Origin: Brassica napus
Lineage: Eukaryota > Streptophyta > Magnoliopsida > Brassicales > Brassicaceae
DNA length: 64,000 nucleotides
Assembly: GCF_020379485.1 (NCBI RefSeq)
Contig: NC_063451.1
Span: forward strand, 23,480,630-23,544,629
Direction of reading: 5' to 3'
The first letter of the stretch is position 1. Each line of letters opens with the position of its first letter. Shown piece after piece: positions 22,392 to 35,351 of this stretch. The position numbers and the translations under genes were made by a program. The notes beneath the pieces were generated by a model. The model did no database searches, was not told the DNA's origin, and saw only the letters and a list, made by a program, of their open reading frames with translations.

Positions 22392-23690
22392 TCAAGATGG
22401 CGCGTAAATTGAATGTAGCAAAATCTTGTTTATGAGAGAAGTAAACTGAGTAGGGTAGAGAGCTTTTGTAAGCACATCTGCGATTTGAGTACTCGTTCCA
22501 ACATGAAGAGTCTTGATCAAACCATTGACTATGCGATCGCGAACTTGATGACAATACGATTCGACATGTTTGGTTCTTTCATGAAAAACCGGATTGTTAG
22601 CAATGTGAATCGCAGTCATGGAATCACAGAAGAATGCTACAGTCTTTGACTGAGGTGCCGGAAGCTCGCCAAGAAGATTCACAATCCAAATGACTTCTTT
22701 GACAGCAACAGACATTGTTATGTACTCTGACTCGACTGAAGAATGAGATACAACGTCTTGTTTCTTAGACTTCCATGCAATGAGGGAGGAGCCAAGAAAC
22801 ATACAAAATACAGAAGTATAATGTCTTGTATCAAGGCAAGAGTTCCAATCTGCATTCGTGTAGCTCTAAAGAACCAGATTAGAAGTAGCAGAATAGAATA
22901 ATTCAAGGCTAATTGTTCCCTTCAGGAAGTATAAAACCTTGTACGCAACATGAAGATGAACACTCTGAGGATTAGCCGCAAACTGACAGAGCTTGTTGAC
23001 ACTATACGTAATGTCTAGACATGTGATCGTGAGATACATTAATCTTCCAACCAATCTTCTATAAACAGTCGGATTGTCAATAAGAGGGACTTTTGGATCA
23101 TAAAAGAGCTTAATGCTTGGATCCATTGGAATAGAAGATGATTTACAAGCCATTTTTCTTGTCTCTTCCTGTAGCTCAAGAACATATTTGCGTTGACAAA
23201 TAGTAATCCCTTTCTGAGAACGCGCAATATCTAACCCAAGAAAGTATTTAAGAGGACCAAAGTCTCGTAGTTTGAACACTCCACGCAGATCATCCTTAAG
23301 CTGATCAACCTCCTTATCATCATTGCAAATGATATCGTCTACATAAACAAGGACTGCAATGTACTTCCCATCATTGTTTTTAATGAACAAAGTGTGATCG
23401 TTGTGAGATTTACTAAACCCCATTGAGAGAAGTGTTGAACTGAACTTGAGAAACCATTGCCTTGAAGCATGTTTCATACCATAAAGAGATTTCTTTAGTT
23501 TGCAGACTGTATTTGGAGGCAATGTTTCTCCCTCTTTTGGTGTATAACCTGGTGGAAGTGTCATGTAAATCTCCTCTTGAAGATCACCATTGAGAAAAGT
23601 GTTTGAGATGTCAAGCTGCGTGAGAGAAAGTATCAACAAAATCAACTCCCTCTTGTTGAGTATATCTTTTTGCTACTAAACGTGCCTTGT
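22392..23690 (-). pseudogene. copia reverse transcriptase and RNase H
   Basis: From right to left the frames give [18 protein letters not shown] (about 23,690-23,640), a long RT segment with SLYGMKHASRQWFLKFS and the catalytic YVDDI near 23,340, GPLKYFLGLDIARSQKG, and after a shift near 22,866 the RNase H part with SVESEYITMSVAVKEVIW near 22,710. The usual YGLKQ appears here as YGMKH. At least two frameshifts interrupt the region, so no protein could be made. Confidence 0.85.
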
Positions 23691-25620
23691 AACGCTCCAA
23701 AGTACCATCTGCGTCCAGCTTCACTTTGTATACCCATTTGCATCCTATAGCATGTTTACCAGGAGGAAAAGATCACACGGACCACGTCTCAGTACTTTCA
23801 AGAGCTATAAGTTCTTCATTCATCGCCTTAAGCCATTCATCAAATTTCTTGGCTTGGGTGAAAGAAGTAGGTTATATATGCTGAGACAAAGCACAAATAT
23901 ATCCTTCATACACTTTAGAAAGCCTTGCATAGGAGACATGAGCCACCAAAGGATAAGGAATATATGTGTCAGTGAGATTACAGAGATAATCACTAAGATC
24001 TTTAGGAGGTTTAGATAGATACCCTTTTAGAAGTATATGATGGCTTTGTACTCGATGAAGTAGATGCATTAGGCTCTTCCGAAGGCATTGGAGAGGGATA
24101 ACTCTGTGGATGAGGAGTAGCTGGTCTCATATTCATCCAATCAGAAGAAAATAACTCATCAGAATACACTGGTTTGTCCTCCGCAAACGGAAATATATCT
24201 TCACGAAACGTGACATTTCTGGAGATATGGATCTTATTTGTATCAAGATCCAAGAGTTTATACCCTATGTAGCATAAGGATACCCAAGAAAACCGCATGC
24301 TCTAGACCTTGGTTGAAATTTGTGTCTATTCTTAGAAAAAGTAGACATGTAGGCCAAGCATCCAAACACACATAGACCAGAGTAATCAACTTGTTTTGAT
24401 GTTAGAAGTTCAAATGGAATCTTGTTTTTTAACTGGGCAGTAGGCAGACGATTGATCAGAAAAACTGCAGTCAAAACACAGTCTCCCCAATACTCCAGTG
24501 GAACTTGAGATTGGAACATAAGCGATCTTGCCACATTAAGAATATGCTGATGTTTCCTCTCTACAACTGAATTCTGCTCAGATGTCTCTGCACATGAGTG
24601 ATACAGTATGATTCTTTTTCTCTTAAAAAGCTCTGTAAATCAAAGTTCTAGAGCATTATCTGATCGAACACCTTTCACCACAGATTTATATTGCGTTTCA
24701 ATCATCTGCAATAACTCAGGAAAGACAGTTAAGACTTCATCCTTACTTCTGAGTAGATAAAGCCAGGTGACTCGCGTGTGATCATCAACAATCGTAAGGA
24801 AATACTTGTACCCCTCAGGTGTTGGCACTAAGAAAGGCCCCCACACATCTATATGGAGCATATCAAAAGCAGCGTCACAGATATTGTTATGAGAAATATA
24901 AGGAAAGTGATTTTGTTTGGCAAGATGGAAAATAGAACAAAGATGATTTTATTCTTCGGTTGAAAACCAAGTACATCACTTAAGGAAACAGTCTTAATCA
25001 TAGACGGATGTCCAAGTCTAGTGTGCCAAAGAGCAGAATCAACAATTACATTGGAACAGAACAACAAAGGTTCTTTATTTGATAATGTAGGAAGAGTGGT
25101 AGTATCCAAGACATATAGATTCGTTATCTCTTCACCCTGTCCAATCATCAGCCCCTTGATATGATCATGTATCACACAAGAAGATCCATCAAAAATAATC
25201 TGGTAGCCTAAATCCTTGGTTACCTGACTCACACTCATTAAACTCAATCGAAATTTTGGTACATAAAGGACGTTGTTGAGAACCAGATGATCACTCAATC
25301 TGACACAACTAACGCCTTCAATTTTCACACCAAGACCATTTGGTAATGTGACAGAAGCATTGAGTGTAGCTTATAAAGATTCAAAACGATTTTTATCACA
25401 TGTGACATGGTGCGTGGCCCCACTGTCCACAATCCAAGAATTGGATCTCAACACACTGCTAGTAGCCTGTAAGATAGCTATAAATCTCAGAGTAGATGAT
25501 GAATAGGCCATACCAGGTAGTGCAGTGATTGTAACTCCGGAAGAAGAAGCAACATTTGAAGAACTCAAAGGTTGAAGCTTGTAGTTGAAGTAAGCAATCA
25601 CCCCTTGAATCTGATCTTTT
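23691..25620 (-). pseudogene. copia protease and integrase region
   Basis: Visible blocks on minus are the aspartic protease WIVDSGATHHVTCDKN near 25,400, the pre-integrase motif LWHTRLGHPS near 25,030, the integrase catalytic start LHIDVWGPFLVPTPEGYKY near 24,850 with FLTIVDDHTRV, and the integrase C-terminal [18 protein letters not shown] near 24,350. Frames change at about 24,860, 24,640, 24,270 and 24,010. Confidence 0.8.
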
Positions 25621-25649
25621 GTCAGACTATTAACTATTTTTGAGATATC

Positions 25650-26791
25650 CTATCTATTAACTTCAGTATCACCAAGAGTAAGCTGAGCAAACACATGTTT
25701 ATTGTATCTGGAAGGCTTAGATGTGGTGAAGTTCTTCTCAGACTTATTCTTGTGTTTGAAGTCGATAGGATATCCATGAATCTTATAGCATGTTTCTGTA
25801 GTGTGGCGCCCAGTGTAACCACAATGAGTACAAATAGGTTTTTGTTGCCTCTGATTGTAGTTGGACTGAGCTGCATTGATCAGTGCAGGAGTCTGAACAT
25901 TGGAGACAACTTGAAACACTGAAGCATTTTGCAATGAGCTAAGATTCCTTTGGCTAAAGTCTTGATCCAAGATATTGTATATCTCAGACAAATCTGGAAC
26001 GTTCTTCTTCATTATGATTTGGCTCCTGATGGTAGCATTACAATCAGGCCTGCCAAAAACTTAACGATCTTTAATTTTTCAGCTTTCTTGTCCATAGATT
26101 TACATCAATCACATCTATGACAAGTATCCACACAAGTAGCCCCATCAAGTTCATCCCATAAGGTCTTCAAGTTTGTATAATAAGATGCTAAATCCATAGA
26201 ACCTTTTTGCAGAGACCAAATTTGTTGAGAGAGATGATACGAGCGTCGGAGATTTGTGATATGAAACCGAGCAGAAAGATCATTCCAGATTTCTGATGCA
26301 TCATTAAACCTCAAAATACTTTTGTAGATTTGTTTTGAAATAGAGTTCAGTATCCAAAATTTGACCATAGAATTGCATCGCGACCAGATCCTGAAGCTAG
26401 CATGAGAATTACTTGGCCTAGATAATGATCCATCAACAAATGCAGATTTATTCTTCGCATATAAGGCTATCATCATTGATATACACCAATTATCGTAATT
26501 CGTACCATCTAGAACTTCAGTGATAATCGAAAGACCTGGATTATCTCTACCGGTGAGATAGAACAGAGAATGAACGCTATCGAACGATTCTGTCGGTGCG
26601 ATCGGCGATTGCGGTGTCGAATCTTCCGTATTCAAAGTTCTCCTCGCCGAGGACGAAGCTCGTCCCATACGCCGCGTAACTCTCCTCCTGATCACCATCG
26701 ATGAGATCCCAACGAAGCGAGGAAGCAAATCGAGTGAGGTTTCAAGCCTCACTGCTCTAATACCATAATAATGAATATGATCAGAGCTCAT
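25650..26791 (-). pseudogene. copia gag
   Basis: The frame begins near the 5' LTR; the likely start is the Met of MVIRRRVTRRMGRASSS (about 26,697). It includes LDGTNYDNWCISMMIALYA, typical of RE1-type copia gag, and LARFH-like and LWDELDG blocks. A break near 26,105 is followed by a second frame with the CCHC knuckle CTHCGYTGRHTTETCYKIHG near 25,830-25,770. The split by stops shows decay. Confidence 0.75.
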
Positions 26792-26905
26792 AGAGAAAGA
26801 TGGAAATGAAAGAAATGTCTCTGCTATCAGATTCTGTTACAATCGAGTTACATGTATAGTCTCGGTTTATACTTGTAATGCATACAATTAACAATAACAA
26901 AAAGT

Positions 26906-27224
26906 TTTTTTGAGTTCGTCAACACGGCACACCGTGTCTTGCGTACCGTCGGTAATGAAAACAAAAGAAAAACATGAGAAATGACAAAAAGGTCTCGATC
27001 GACGGAATCCTATACAAAATTATATTTATCAATATTTGTCTATTTACCAATGGCGTGTTAGATTAGTGGTTTAACACAAAATTTAGTTCCGTTGTGTCTT
27101 TAGTTTGATTTTCATTAGGAAAAATGTTTTACACTATACCATCAGATATTTTCACCGGCTGATTTTGAATCTGGAAGAATATTAAAATCTGGTTCGAACT
27201 CCTTTTAGTTAATTTAAAAGTAAT
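26906..27224. other. intergenic, no gene seen
   Basis: Short unique AT-rich stretch between the copia element and the second copy of the duplicated segment. Confidence 0.5.
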
Positions 27225-30200
27225 AATATTTCCTTACCTTCTCGTTAGGTCTCACGATGTCAATCAAGTATGAATATTGAAAACGTGCTATACTGGGATT
27301 CTGCCTTTAGTTTGTCAACTTATTTACATTGCTATGACCATTGTCATTTTTATTATTTTTAAATAAATTCGGCCAGAATATATATCCAATCATAACCAAT
27401 CAAATTGCATTACCTTAAAACCAAGTTGCCAACAATCCAAATCTTTTACGTTTTGGAAAAAAAAAGATATCAAAATATTCCCTCTCCTTTTGTGGGAATT
27501 AAATGAATATGTCATCAATTAATATTACCCAATGATATGGAAAGCTATAATAAAATAGGACTTAAGCATGATATACATTGTTCCCAATATATCTACCCGA
27601 GTAGTATTTGATGCAAAATAGAAAAATATTCCTAAAGAATATCTTAACCTAACTATTGACTTGCATCTTTTTTCTTTTGGGTCAAAATATTAGATGGGTT
27701 TTTTGTTTAAGACTTAAAAAAATTGTTTTTAAAGAGAAAAAATATTTTGGTTGTCATTTAAATATAAATAGAAATATTAAAAACGAAGAGGAGAACTATA
27801 TGGATATTTTCTCAGAAAATAATAGTTAGTTCAATTTATCATTTAAATTTTTTTTAAGCATTATGAAAAATATTAATTTTAAAAAATATATATATATGGG
27901 ATAAATTTGTAACATTTTAAATCATTTTTAACATCTACAAAATATTTTAAAAACCTAAACAATCAACACAACTATAATTACACTATTAGATAGGTTAGAT
28001 ATTAAAAAAAACGTAATCTTATAATTAATAAATATTTGTTATTTTAAAATAAGATTTAAGAAGAAAAAATTCCATCAAAATCTAGTTATTAGTTTATTAC
28101 TGATGAATTAAAGTCTGTGTTTTGTCCACTTGAAAATTCTTTGACGATGTCATGTCATCGACTATTGACTATTTTCCGACATTGACCCAGTTTGTATCTT
28201 TCTACAAGTTTTCTTCTACACTTTCTTTTATTCGTGCCTTATAAATTGTTTTCAACTGCCAACCGGCATATATTAATAAAGAAAATAGGCGACTTCCACT
28301 GCGTTGTTTGATAGCATAGATACACTGAACGTAATTAAACGTCTAGGAAAATAATAGTAACATATCTCAGTCGGTAACATTTTAAGTTGATTTTTTTTTT
28401 CCCGTCAAGTTTTTTTTTTTTAAATTAATAAAGGGGTTAAACCCAATAACACGGCCCGAGGCCCAACCAAACAAAACCAACCAGAAAGCCCAAAACCCTA
28501 TGGACCACTAAGACAAGTTAACAGGCTTGAGGTCCAAACCAAACTCGGCCGATTTCGGTAAGCCCGCGCGTCAAGGAAGCAGGACGCGTAGAAGGATAAG
28601 ACCTTATCAGCACGACACGCGTCTCTTCCGCCTCGACTTGACCGCCACCATCTCGAGATGTCGCCGGAGCTCACCGCAAACCTCGAGCTCAGAAACACCG
28701 AAGAGCCTCCATCGAGGTCAACTCTTCTCTTCCACGCTTTGTCTCCATTTCGGAGAGCTTCATCGATCCAATCGAATGCTCATCCAACAGAACAAAGCAC
28801 TTGGAACCACGAACCAAGCAACACACTCAAAGCACCAACGGGATCCAAAACCGATACAACTAACTGAGACAAACTAAAGCCGGCGACGCAAGACTGAGGG
28901 AGTCTTCACCCCCCGGAGACAAAACCGACGACGGCGGATCTGAAGAAGCGTCCACTTCCCGGAGACAAAGCCGGCGGCGACGGAGCTGTAGGAGCATCCC
29001 CTTCCCGGAAAAGAAACATCAACTGACTAAGAAACGATTAGCTTCACCGCGCCAAACCTCATAACGACCGCGTCTTTACTCCAACTTTAGATCCGCCGCG
29101 GAGGGGATCTGAACCAGAACTCAGACAAGGCGAAGAATAGAGGAGACGAAGGAGAAGCGCAAGCCCCACATAGTAAGAGTATTTCGAAGGGCTCCGGCGA
29201 CGGCACGCACGCTCATGCGCCGGCCGCTCGCCGGACCCAAACTTTAGATCTACTTTCTCTCTCGCTCACGCGTGGTCAGCATGTAATAACCTGCGTTTTT
29301 CATTTTAAGTTGAATAGTCATGATGTTTTGAAATTTTTTTGTTTCTTGTAATTGTAACTATACACAATGCTGCATACCACTGAGGAAACAGTGAAGATGT
29401 ACAACCATTACACACAACGTCACTACCATAGTGAACACGTTCCCGGATTTGATTTTATTTAGATTGATAACAGTTTGTATGTTCAATAACAAAAGAGACA
29501 AAAAAAAAAGGTGTAGCGTTGTATGTTAAACGAGGAAAAGATACGCACTTTGCGAGGATTGAGTTATATTATTAAACATATAATTGACAAATTTAAGATT
29601 TATATATAATCGAATAATTTTTATATATATACAATTTTTGATTGTTTACATAATCATCTATATGTTGGGCCGGTATATTTAGATATTTTTTTACTAACTT
29701 ATTACTAATAAAATTTATATATTTTCGATTGTGAAGTTACTCTAATTTTCAGAATATCAGATTTTTACGCTTTTTGATAACATAAGATATGAAAAATTAA
29801 AATATTAAAAAGACAATTAAAATTGGATTAGGCTTATAATTTGAAGTATAATTTGGTTATGGATCACATTAAAACAAAATAAAATTTTGCAGCCAAACTA
29901 TTATTATACTTAAGGTCTAAATATAGAAATATGATGATATTATTTGTTTGTAACCGATACTTTGTATAAAATGAAAGTTAGGTTAACATGATATATATCA
30001 TTAACTACTACGAAAGATCATTATTAATGTTTTCCTAGACTAAGAAAACAATTAGGCAGGTGCCAAAGTTTTTTCTTAATTTTCAATATAAATTTTTCAT
30101 AATTTAAGCTCTAAATAATTGTGTTGTAAGAAAACAATATTTGATATATAAGTTCGTTAACAAAACAACTTAATTTATGTATTACTCTTTATATAACTTT

Positions 30201-30892
30201 ATGTAGGTGAGGAATGCCTGAGAACCGAACAATTTTTTTTTCTTTTATTATCAAAACAATTTTGAATAGATGCGTCTCTTTGCTATTAATTAAAAAAAAA
30301 ATAAACACTTAAAAAATCATTACTTTCCGATTTATAGCAAAATCATGCAATATGTAGACCACAATATATAGCCAACTTTGATTTAAATTGATGTTCAAGT
30401 AATACGGACTAAGAGTATATCTTACATTTTTTTAAAAAAGTTATTATGTTAGATCACAATATAAATCAATCTTTAGCCATTTAAAGAAAGTCTCGTTTAA
30501 TAAGATCACCGAGTATTAATTTAATGAGATCGCCGAGTATTAAGTTTATTATATATATTTATGTTTGAGTTAATATATGTTTTCTTAGCGATTGAATTTT
30601 GGATTTACTAATTTTTCAATTGATTCTTATGTTGCCACGTAAGCTAAATTGACATCATAATTAAGTGACACCTAAGCAATACGTTTTTTAATTAATACAA
30701 ACTTAAGGTTACAACTTTTAAAAAATGTTTCTCTATTAATATACAAGGGATTTGTAAATTAAATAAAAATAAGTTCTAGAATATCAAATCTTTCTATATA
30801 TGTGGCCACTTAGAAATGAAGATTGATTTTCTAATGGAAGAAGAATACCTAGTAAACACTTGCAAATCCCCAACAAAGTCGTTGTTAATAGG
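27225..30892. repeat. segmental duplication, copy 2
   Basis: Diverged copy of 5565-6370, in the same orientation. Shared landmarks include GTTAGGTCTCACGATGTC near 27,245, the TTGACGATGTCATGTCATCG block near 28,140, CCAACCGGCATA near 28,260, ACCACTGAGGAAACAGTGAA near 29,375 and GTGGCCACTTAGAAATG near 30,805. Relative to copy 1 it has extra AT-rich sequence at about 27,300-28,085, a retroposon at 28,391-29,300 and extra sequence at about 29,540-30,770. Identity stops at 30,892, where a Helitron-like end begins. Confidence 0.8.
28391..29300 (-). mobile_element. non-autonomous retroposon with 13-bp TSD (910 bp)
   Basis: CATTTTAAGTTGA occurs at 28,378-28,390 and again at 29,301-29,313. The insert starts on plus with a T run, meaning a poly-A tail on minus, and is far more GC-rich than its surroundings. 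These are signs of target-primed reverse transcription. The paralogous segment near 6010-6025 lacks the insert, giving an empty site. The interior has only short frames on both strands (longest about 116 codons) and no reverse transcriptase motif, so it was probably mobilised by a LINE. Its source is unknown. Confidence 0.8.
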
Positions 30893-30894
30893 GT

Positions 30895-33800
30895 ACTAGA
30901 GCTTGACCCGCGCTTCGAAAACGCGGGATTTTTGAGATTATATTATAATATAAAGTCATATTATATTGAGCAAGAAAATTTTTGAAAATTATATATTCTA
31001 TAAATAGTTTATTTAAGATTTTATATGTACACTTTATATAACTTTCTCTTAGACCTGAATATTTAATCCAAACCAAAGACCAAACCGAAACCGACTCAAA
31101 ACATAGGTTTGGTTTGGGTCCGGCTTCAGAGAAAAATTACCTAATAGATATTTCTTTTGGATCTGTGGGTCTTTGTTTGAGTTTGGATCCTACCCGAGAC
31201 CTTTGTTTTAGTTTTCGTGTGAATATTATATATATATTTTTTTGAAAAGGGAATATTATATATTTTAGATGTCTCACCATTTTGTAGTGCAATTGTATTG
31301 TGGTATTAATTTTTTTTTGTTTTATAAATTTATATTTTTTTACGTTTTAAGTGTTCTATATTTTTTTTTTATAAATTTACGTTGCAGATGTATCATATAT
31401 TTGTCAAAATCTATTTATTAGTTATTTTTTATTGTTTCCATATTTAAAAGTGAGATTTATTACATGTATTTGAGTTATGGTAACTGAATATATTTGATGA
31501 AATATTGATTACAAATCGATTTTTTTATATTGCTAAAAGACCATAATTTTTTTAAAATGTTATCCATGTTTCCAAACAATATAGATGTATAGTGTTATTC
31601 TTGTTTCCAAACAAATCTAAAATGTACTTCAGTTTTAATAATATAGATGGTTTTGTGTAACTTTTCATGCATGGTTGTTCAGCGCAAATATTCAAAAGAT
31701 ATCTACAGCGGTTTTCAGTAAGGTTGCATCACCTGAACCAATTAAGCTCTGAAATAGACTCTTCTCTAAGCTGGTGGTTCAAGCATTATAAAATGTTTAC
31801 TACAGTTACCTGGTCGGCCCAGAAGGCTCCTCCACGCCCAACAGATCTAAATTTATGTTTCCTATTTGAAACACATCCTCCTGTTTGTAAATTAATTTTC
31901 GTAACCTATTGGAAAAACAATCTTATTAGGTTCCCATTTGAAAAAGACGTTTCCATGTTATCGATTTTTGACCCTCATAAGTATATACAATGTGAATTTG
32001 AAACTCTACAAATATGTAGTAGCATGAGCTCAAACATAATAATGATAACGGTATGTAAATCTGCAAATTAACATGTGGATAGGCGCTTGAGATATTATTA
32101 CACGACTGCAATGTTTCATACTCGTTCATATCATAACCTTGTAAATATTATTATATGGTCGGTACATAATTATTTGTCCTCTCTAATGTTCGCCATTTGT
32201 TTTTTTTTTTTGAAAAATAATGTTCGCCATTTGTTATGATTTCAATTGTTAGAAAATGAGAAAATAGAAATGGAATATAATATATAAAGGATATGAATCA
32301 TTTGTATATGTAGATGTAAACTTTTTCAAATAATTGAACTTTGTCATCAATGTTGATTTTGCGGACAATGCTTAATCTGCATTTGTCATCAATGTTGATT
32401 TTGCGGACAATGCTTAATCTGCAGACTAATTACTGGAAGGAAAAAAATTACTGAAAAATAGTATAATGTTAAAAAAAAAATACCGTGTATTTTACTGCAA
32501 GCATAAAATATCAAATTAATGAAGCAGTTACGGAAGTTTTTTTAATACTAATTTATTATATGATATTACAATTATAAGAAATATTACATAGACGATTCGA
32601 CAACCGACAATATTATTTGTTTTATGAAGATTGAAAAATTGAAATCTGGATCTCATATAATATGCAATCTGCAAGAAATTGCATAGTATGGAATTCGAAT
32701 CTCAAATCTGGATGTAGAAACTTTTAAACTTTAACCGCTAGGTTAAAGGTTAAGGTGTTTTCACATTAACAAAAGTATCAAAAATTGAATTATATTTATA
32801 TGATCTGAATATTAAAAGGTTTTAAATTCCTTTTATTAAACGAAACTGAATTGTTAGATCCGGTCAAATACTTGATACTATAGAATCGGAAGCCATTTTA
32901 GGGTGGATTCATATCAAATTAGCTACTGACTATTATCCTACTTTCATTAAAGAAAAATATAAGAAACTAGAAAGCGTTGGATTACTTAAAATATAACTAA
33001 GTATTTGCCTGTAATTTTGCGGGTAATTATATTATATGAAGAAATATATATTATGTTTACATTGTTATAATTTTTGAATAATAATTAAAATTTTAAAATT
33101 TTAATTTTTAATTTTAAATAGTTGGATAATCAAAAATTTCAATATATATTTTTAGAAGATCAGTGAGATTTAAAATAGTTCAACAAAGTAAACCTTAGTC
33201 ATTACAAATATTTTTCTTATAGAAAAACAACATTATAATTAATTCAGATAATTGGTTGTAGAATTACTTTACATTTTATTCTAACACGTGAAAGAACTGG
33301 AAATACTCTAGCTTTCAAGAAATAAAAAAGAGAGTTATTTGTGTATGACCAATACAATGATCGGATGTTTTTATCATGAAGATAATTAGTAAATAATTTT
33401 GTGTGAACTTTAGAAAACATAAAAATTTCTATTTTTTTACCCACATATCTAATTCTTTTATATAAGAATATATAACCATTAAATTTTTTTTCAGTAAAAA
33501 AGAGTTAAAGTATTTTATTTAATTATATATAAATAATTGATAAAGAAAAAGAAATTGATAAAACATATATATTATTTTTCCAATTCTGCAATTAGTTACC
33601 ATAAATAAGTATTTGTAATATTACATGTGTTATTTGGTAATTTATATTAATTAGTTCTATAGTTACCTTTTATTTTTAGATCTGATTAAATAAATAACTA
33701 ATAAACGTCAACGACCAATCAAATTATAACTATTTTTAAAATTTTTAACCTATTAACAATACATAAGAAAAATCACTTAAATGACTTCTCAATTAACATA

Positions 33801-35351
33801 TAGTATGATTTATCTCTTTAAAACCAAAGATAAATTTGGTTAATGTAAACATGAAAACATGTATTAGAAAAATGGTAGTCTAAGTAATTTATCTCATAAT
33901 TTTGTCAAATCACAAATCACACTTTCTCACTCATTTTTTATTTAGTGTTTAACATAAAAGTTAAATGGGTTAAACAAACTATTTCTTCCTTTAAAACATA
34001 TCCATTTTAATTAAATCTGATTAATTAATAAGAAAAATAATTTTTAAATAACAAAATGTTGTTATTTTAGACATATATACTTAATATTAATGTGAGATGA
34101 AATATTATATATATCAAATAAAATATTTTTATTTGTATAAAATTTGTTAAAATTTTATTATTATACATTTTAAGAGTTTATTATACCGCAAAATATACAT
34201 CTCATTATTTTTTAATAATTTATCCTACTTGCAATTTACATTATATTTTCTATCTTTGACTTTAACAATTGTATAACGTGTCATTTTTATTGATCTTTCT
34301 TACTCAATTTATAAAAATGTTTTAAAAACACATAAAACTAATTAGTTCACATTTATAGTAACACAAAAATACATGCATCGACAGACAAATAAAATTAAAT
34401 ACATAAGAATATAAAAGAGACATAAATGCAATAAACATATTTTATTATTCTTCCCTCCTATTTTTTTATTTATGTCTCTTTTATTTTTTTACTATTAAAA
34501 ACAAGCATGCTAATTTTATTATAATCAAAGCTATATGAATTATTTTAATAGAGTATTAACTCTAGGAAAAGCATGTGAAAAATATTTTGATTAATTTAAT
34601 TTTAAATGACTTAAAAATATTAATTTTAAATGAATTACCATATAATATAATTTTAAGTAACTTACCATATAATAATTTTAATTCATCTGTTTATATTAAT
34701 AGATGAATTAAATAATATTTCTTGATTAATATAATTTTAAATGACTTGCCATATAATTTTTATGTTTTAAAATATACAAATATTTTAATAATTTTTAAAA
34801 GTTATAACTTATCTATGATATTACATTTTCATTGGAAAACGATGAGAATTTTTTAAAATTATATATTTGATTATGTTACATTCATTTGAAACATTTTAGA
34901 ATATATGTAGTGAATGAGTGAGTTTAATTAATATTATTAGGTTTACATTAATTAATTTTCTGGAATATATGATTTATTGTAATCACTACTAATGTAAATA
35001 TATTAAAACCCGTTTTTATAATTGTTTCTGTAGTATCATATGTATTTAAATGTATATTATCATTTTATATAATGTAATCTATGATATTTAATTGTTTCTA
35101 TAAATAAATTATATTAATTCATCTATATTTAAGATGTTTAATTGTATATTTGAAAATATTTATTAGATTGGGTAATTTTAGAGTTAGTTTTCTTTTAAAA
35201 ATTTTAATTAGATAAATAAAAAATTAAAAACCATCAATCAATCAAATTATAACAATTAATTGAAAAACTCTCAATTAATTGAAAAACTCTCATATGAACA
35301 ACACGTCAGCAGAAATTATTTAATTGATTTTTCAATTAATATATAGGGAGA
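30895..35351 (-). mobile_element. probable Helitron (about 4.5 kb)
   Basis: The minus strand starts at 35,351 with TC then TCCCTATATATTAATTGA, preceded by a host A, matching the start seen at 3378. It ends at 30,895 with a hairpin CCCGCG…CGCGGG (30,907-30,927), seven bases and CTAGT. A TC start and hairpin plus CTRRT end fit Helitrons; the base after CTAGT is A rather than T. The interior is very AT-rich with no Rep/helicase frame, so it would be non-autonomous. Repeated CAATCAAATTATAAC and ATTTTAAATGACTT phrases suggest that it may itself be composite. A 134-codon plus frame at 31,667-32,071 is unrecognised. Confidence 0.5.
32341..32424. repeat. 42-bp perfect tandem duplication
   Basis: A 42-bp unit beginning TTGTCATCAATGTTGATTTT at 32,341 is repeated without change from 32,383. 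Confidence 0.9.

Larger units (their letters stand above)
22230..26905 (-). mobile_element. Ty1/copia (RE1-type) retrotransposon, decayed
   Basis: A nearly complete minus-strand element. The 3' LTR lies at 22,230-22,378 and the 5' LTR at 26,773 to about 26,905; both begin TGAATA on plus and share the block around CAGATTCTGTTACAA. Next to the 5' LTR the minus strand reads TGGTATTAGAGC, the methionine-initiator tRNA primer site (26,756-26,767). CTTGAGGGG at 22,388-22,396 is the polypurine tract. Domain order on minus is gag, zinc knuckle, protease, integrase, reverse transcriptase and RNase H, as in copia. Many stops and shifts break it. The outer end of the 5' LTR is unclear. Confidence 0.8.

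Noticed and set aside
23752..24018. Plus-strand frames in the copia element
   Set aside because: Antisense shadows of the decayed minus-strand pol gene.
31667..32071. 134-codon plus frame as a gene
   Set aside because: No motif, AT-rich context within a Helitron-like element and no splice or promoter support.
32680..32760. tRNA-like gene
   Set aside because: The CCGCTAGGTTAAAGG stretch does not fold with acceptor or anticodon arms and lacks A/B boxes.
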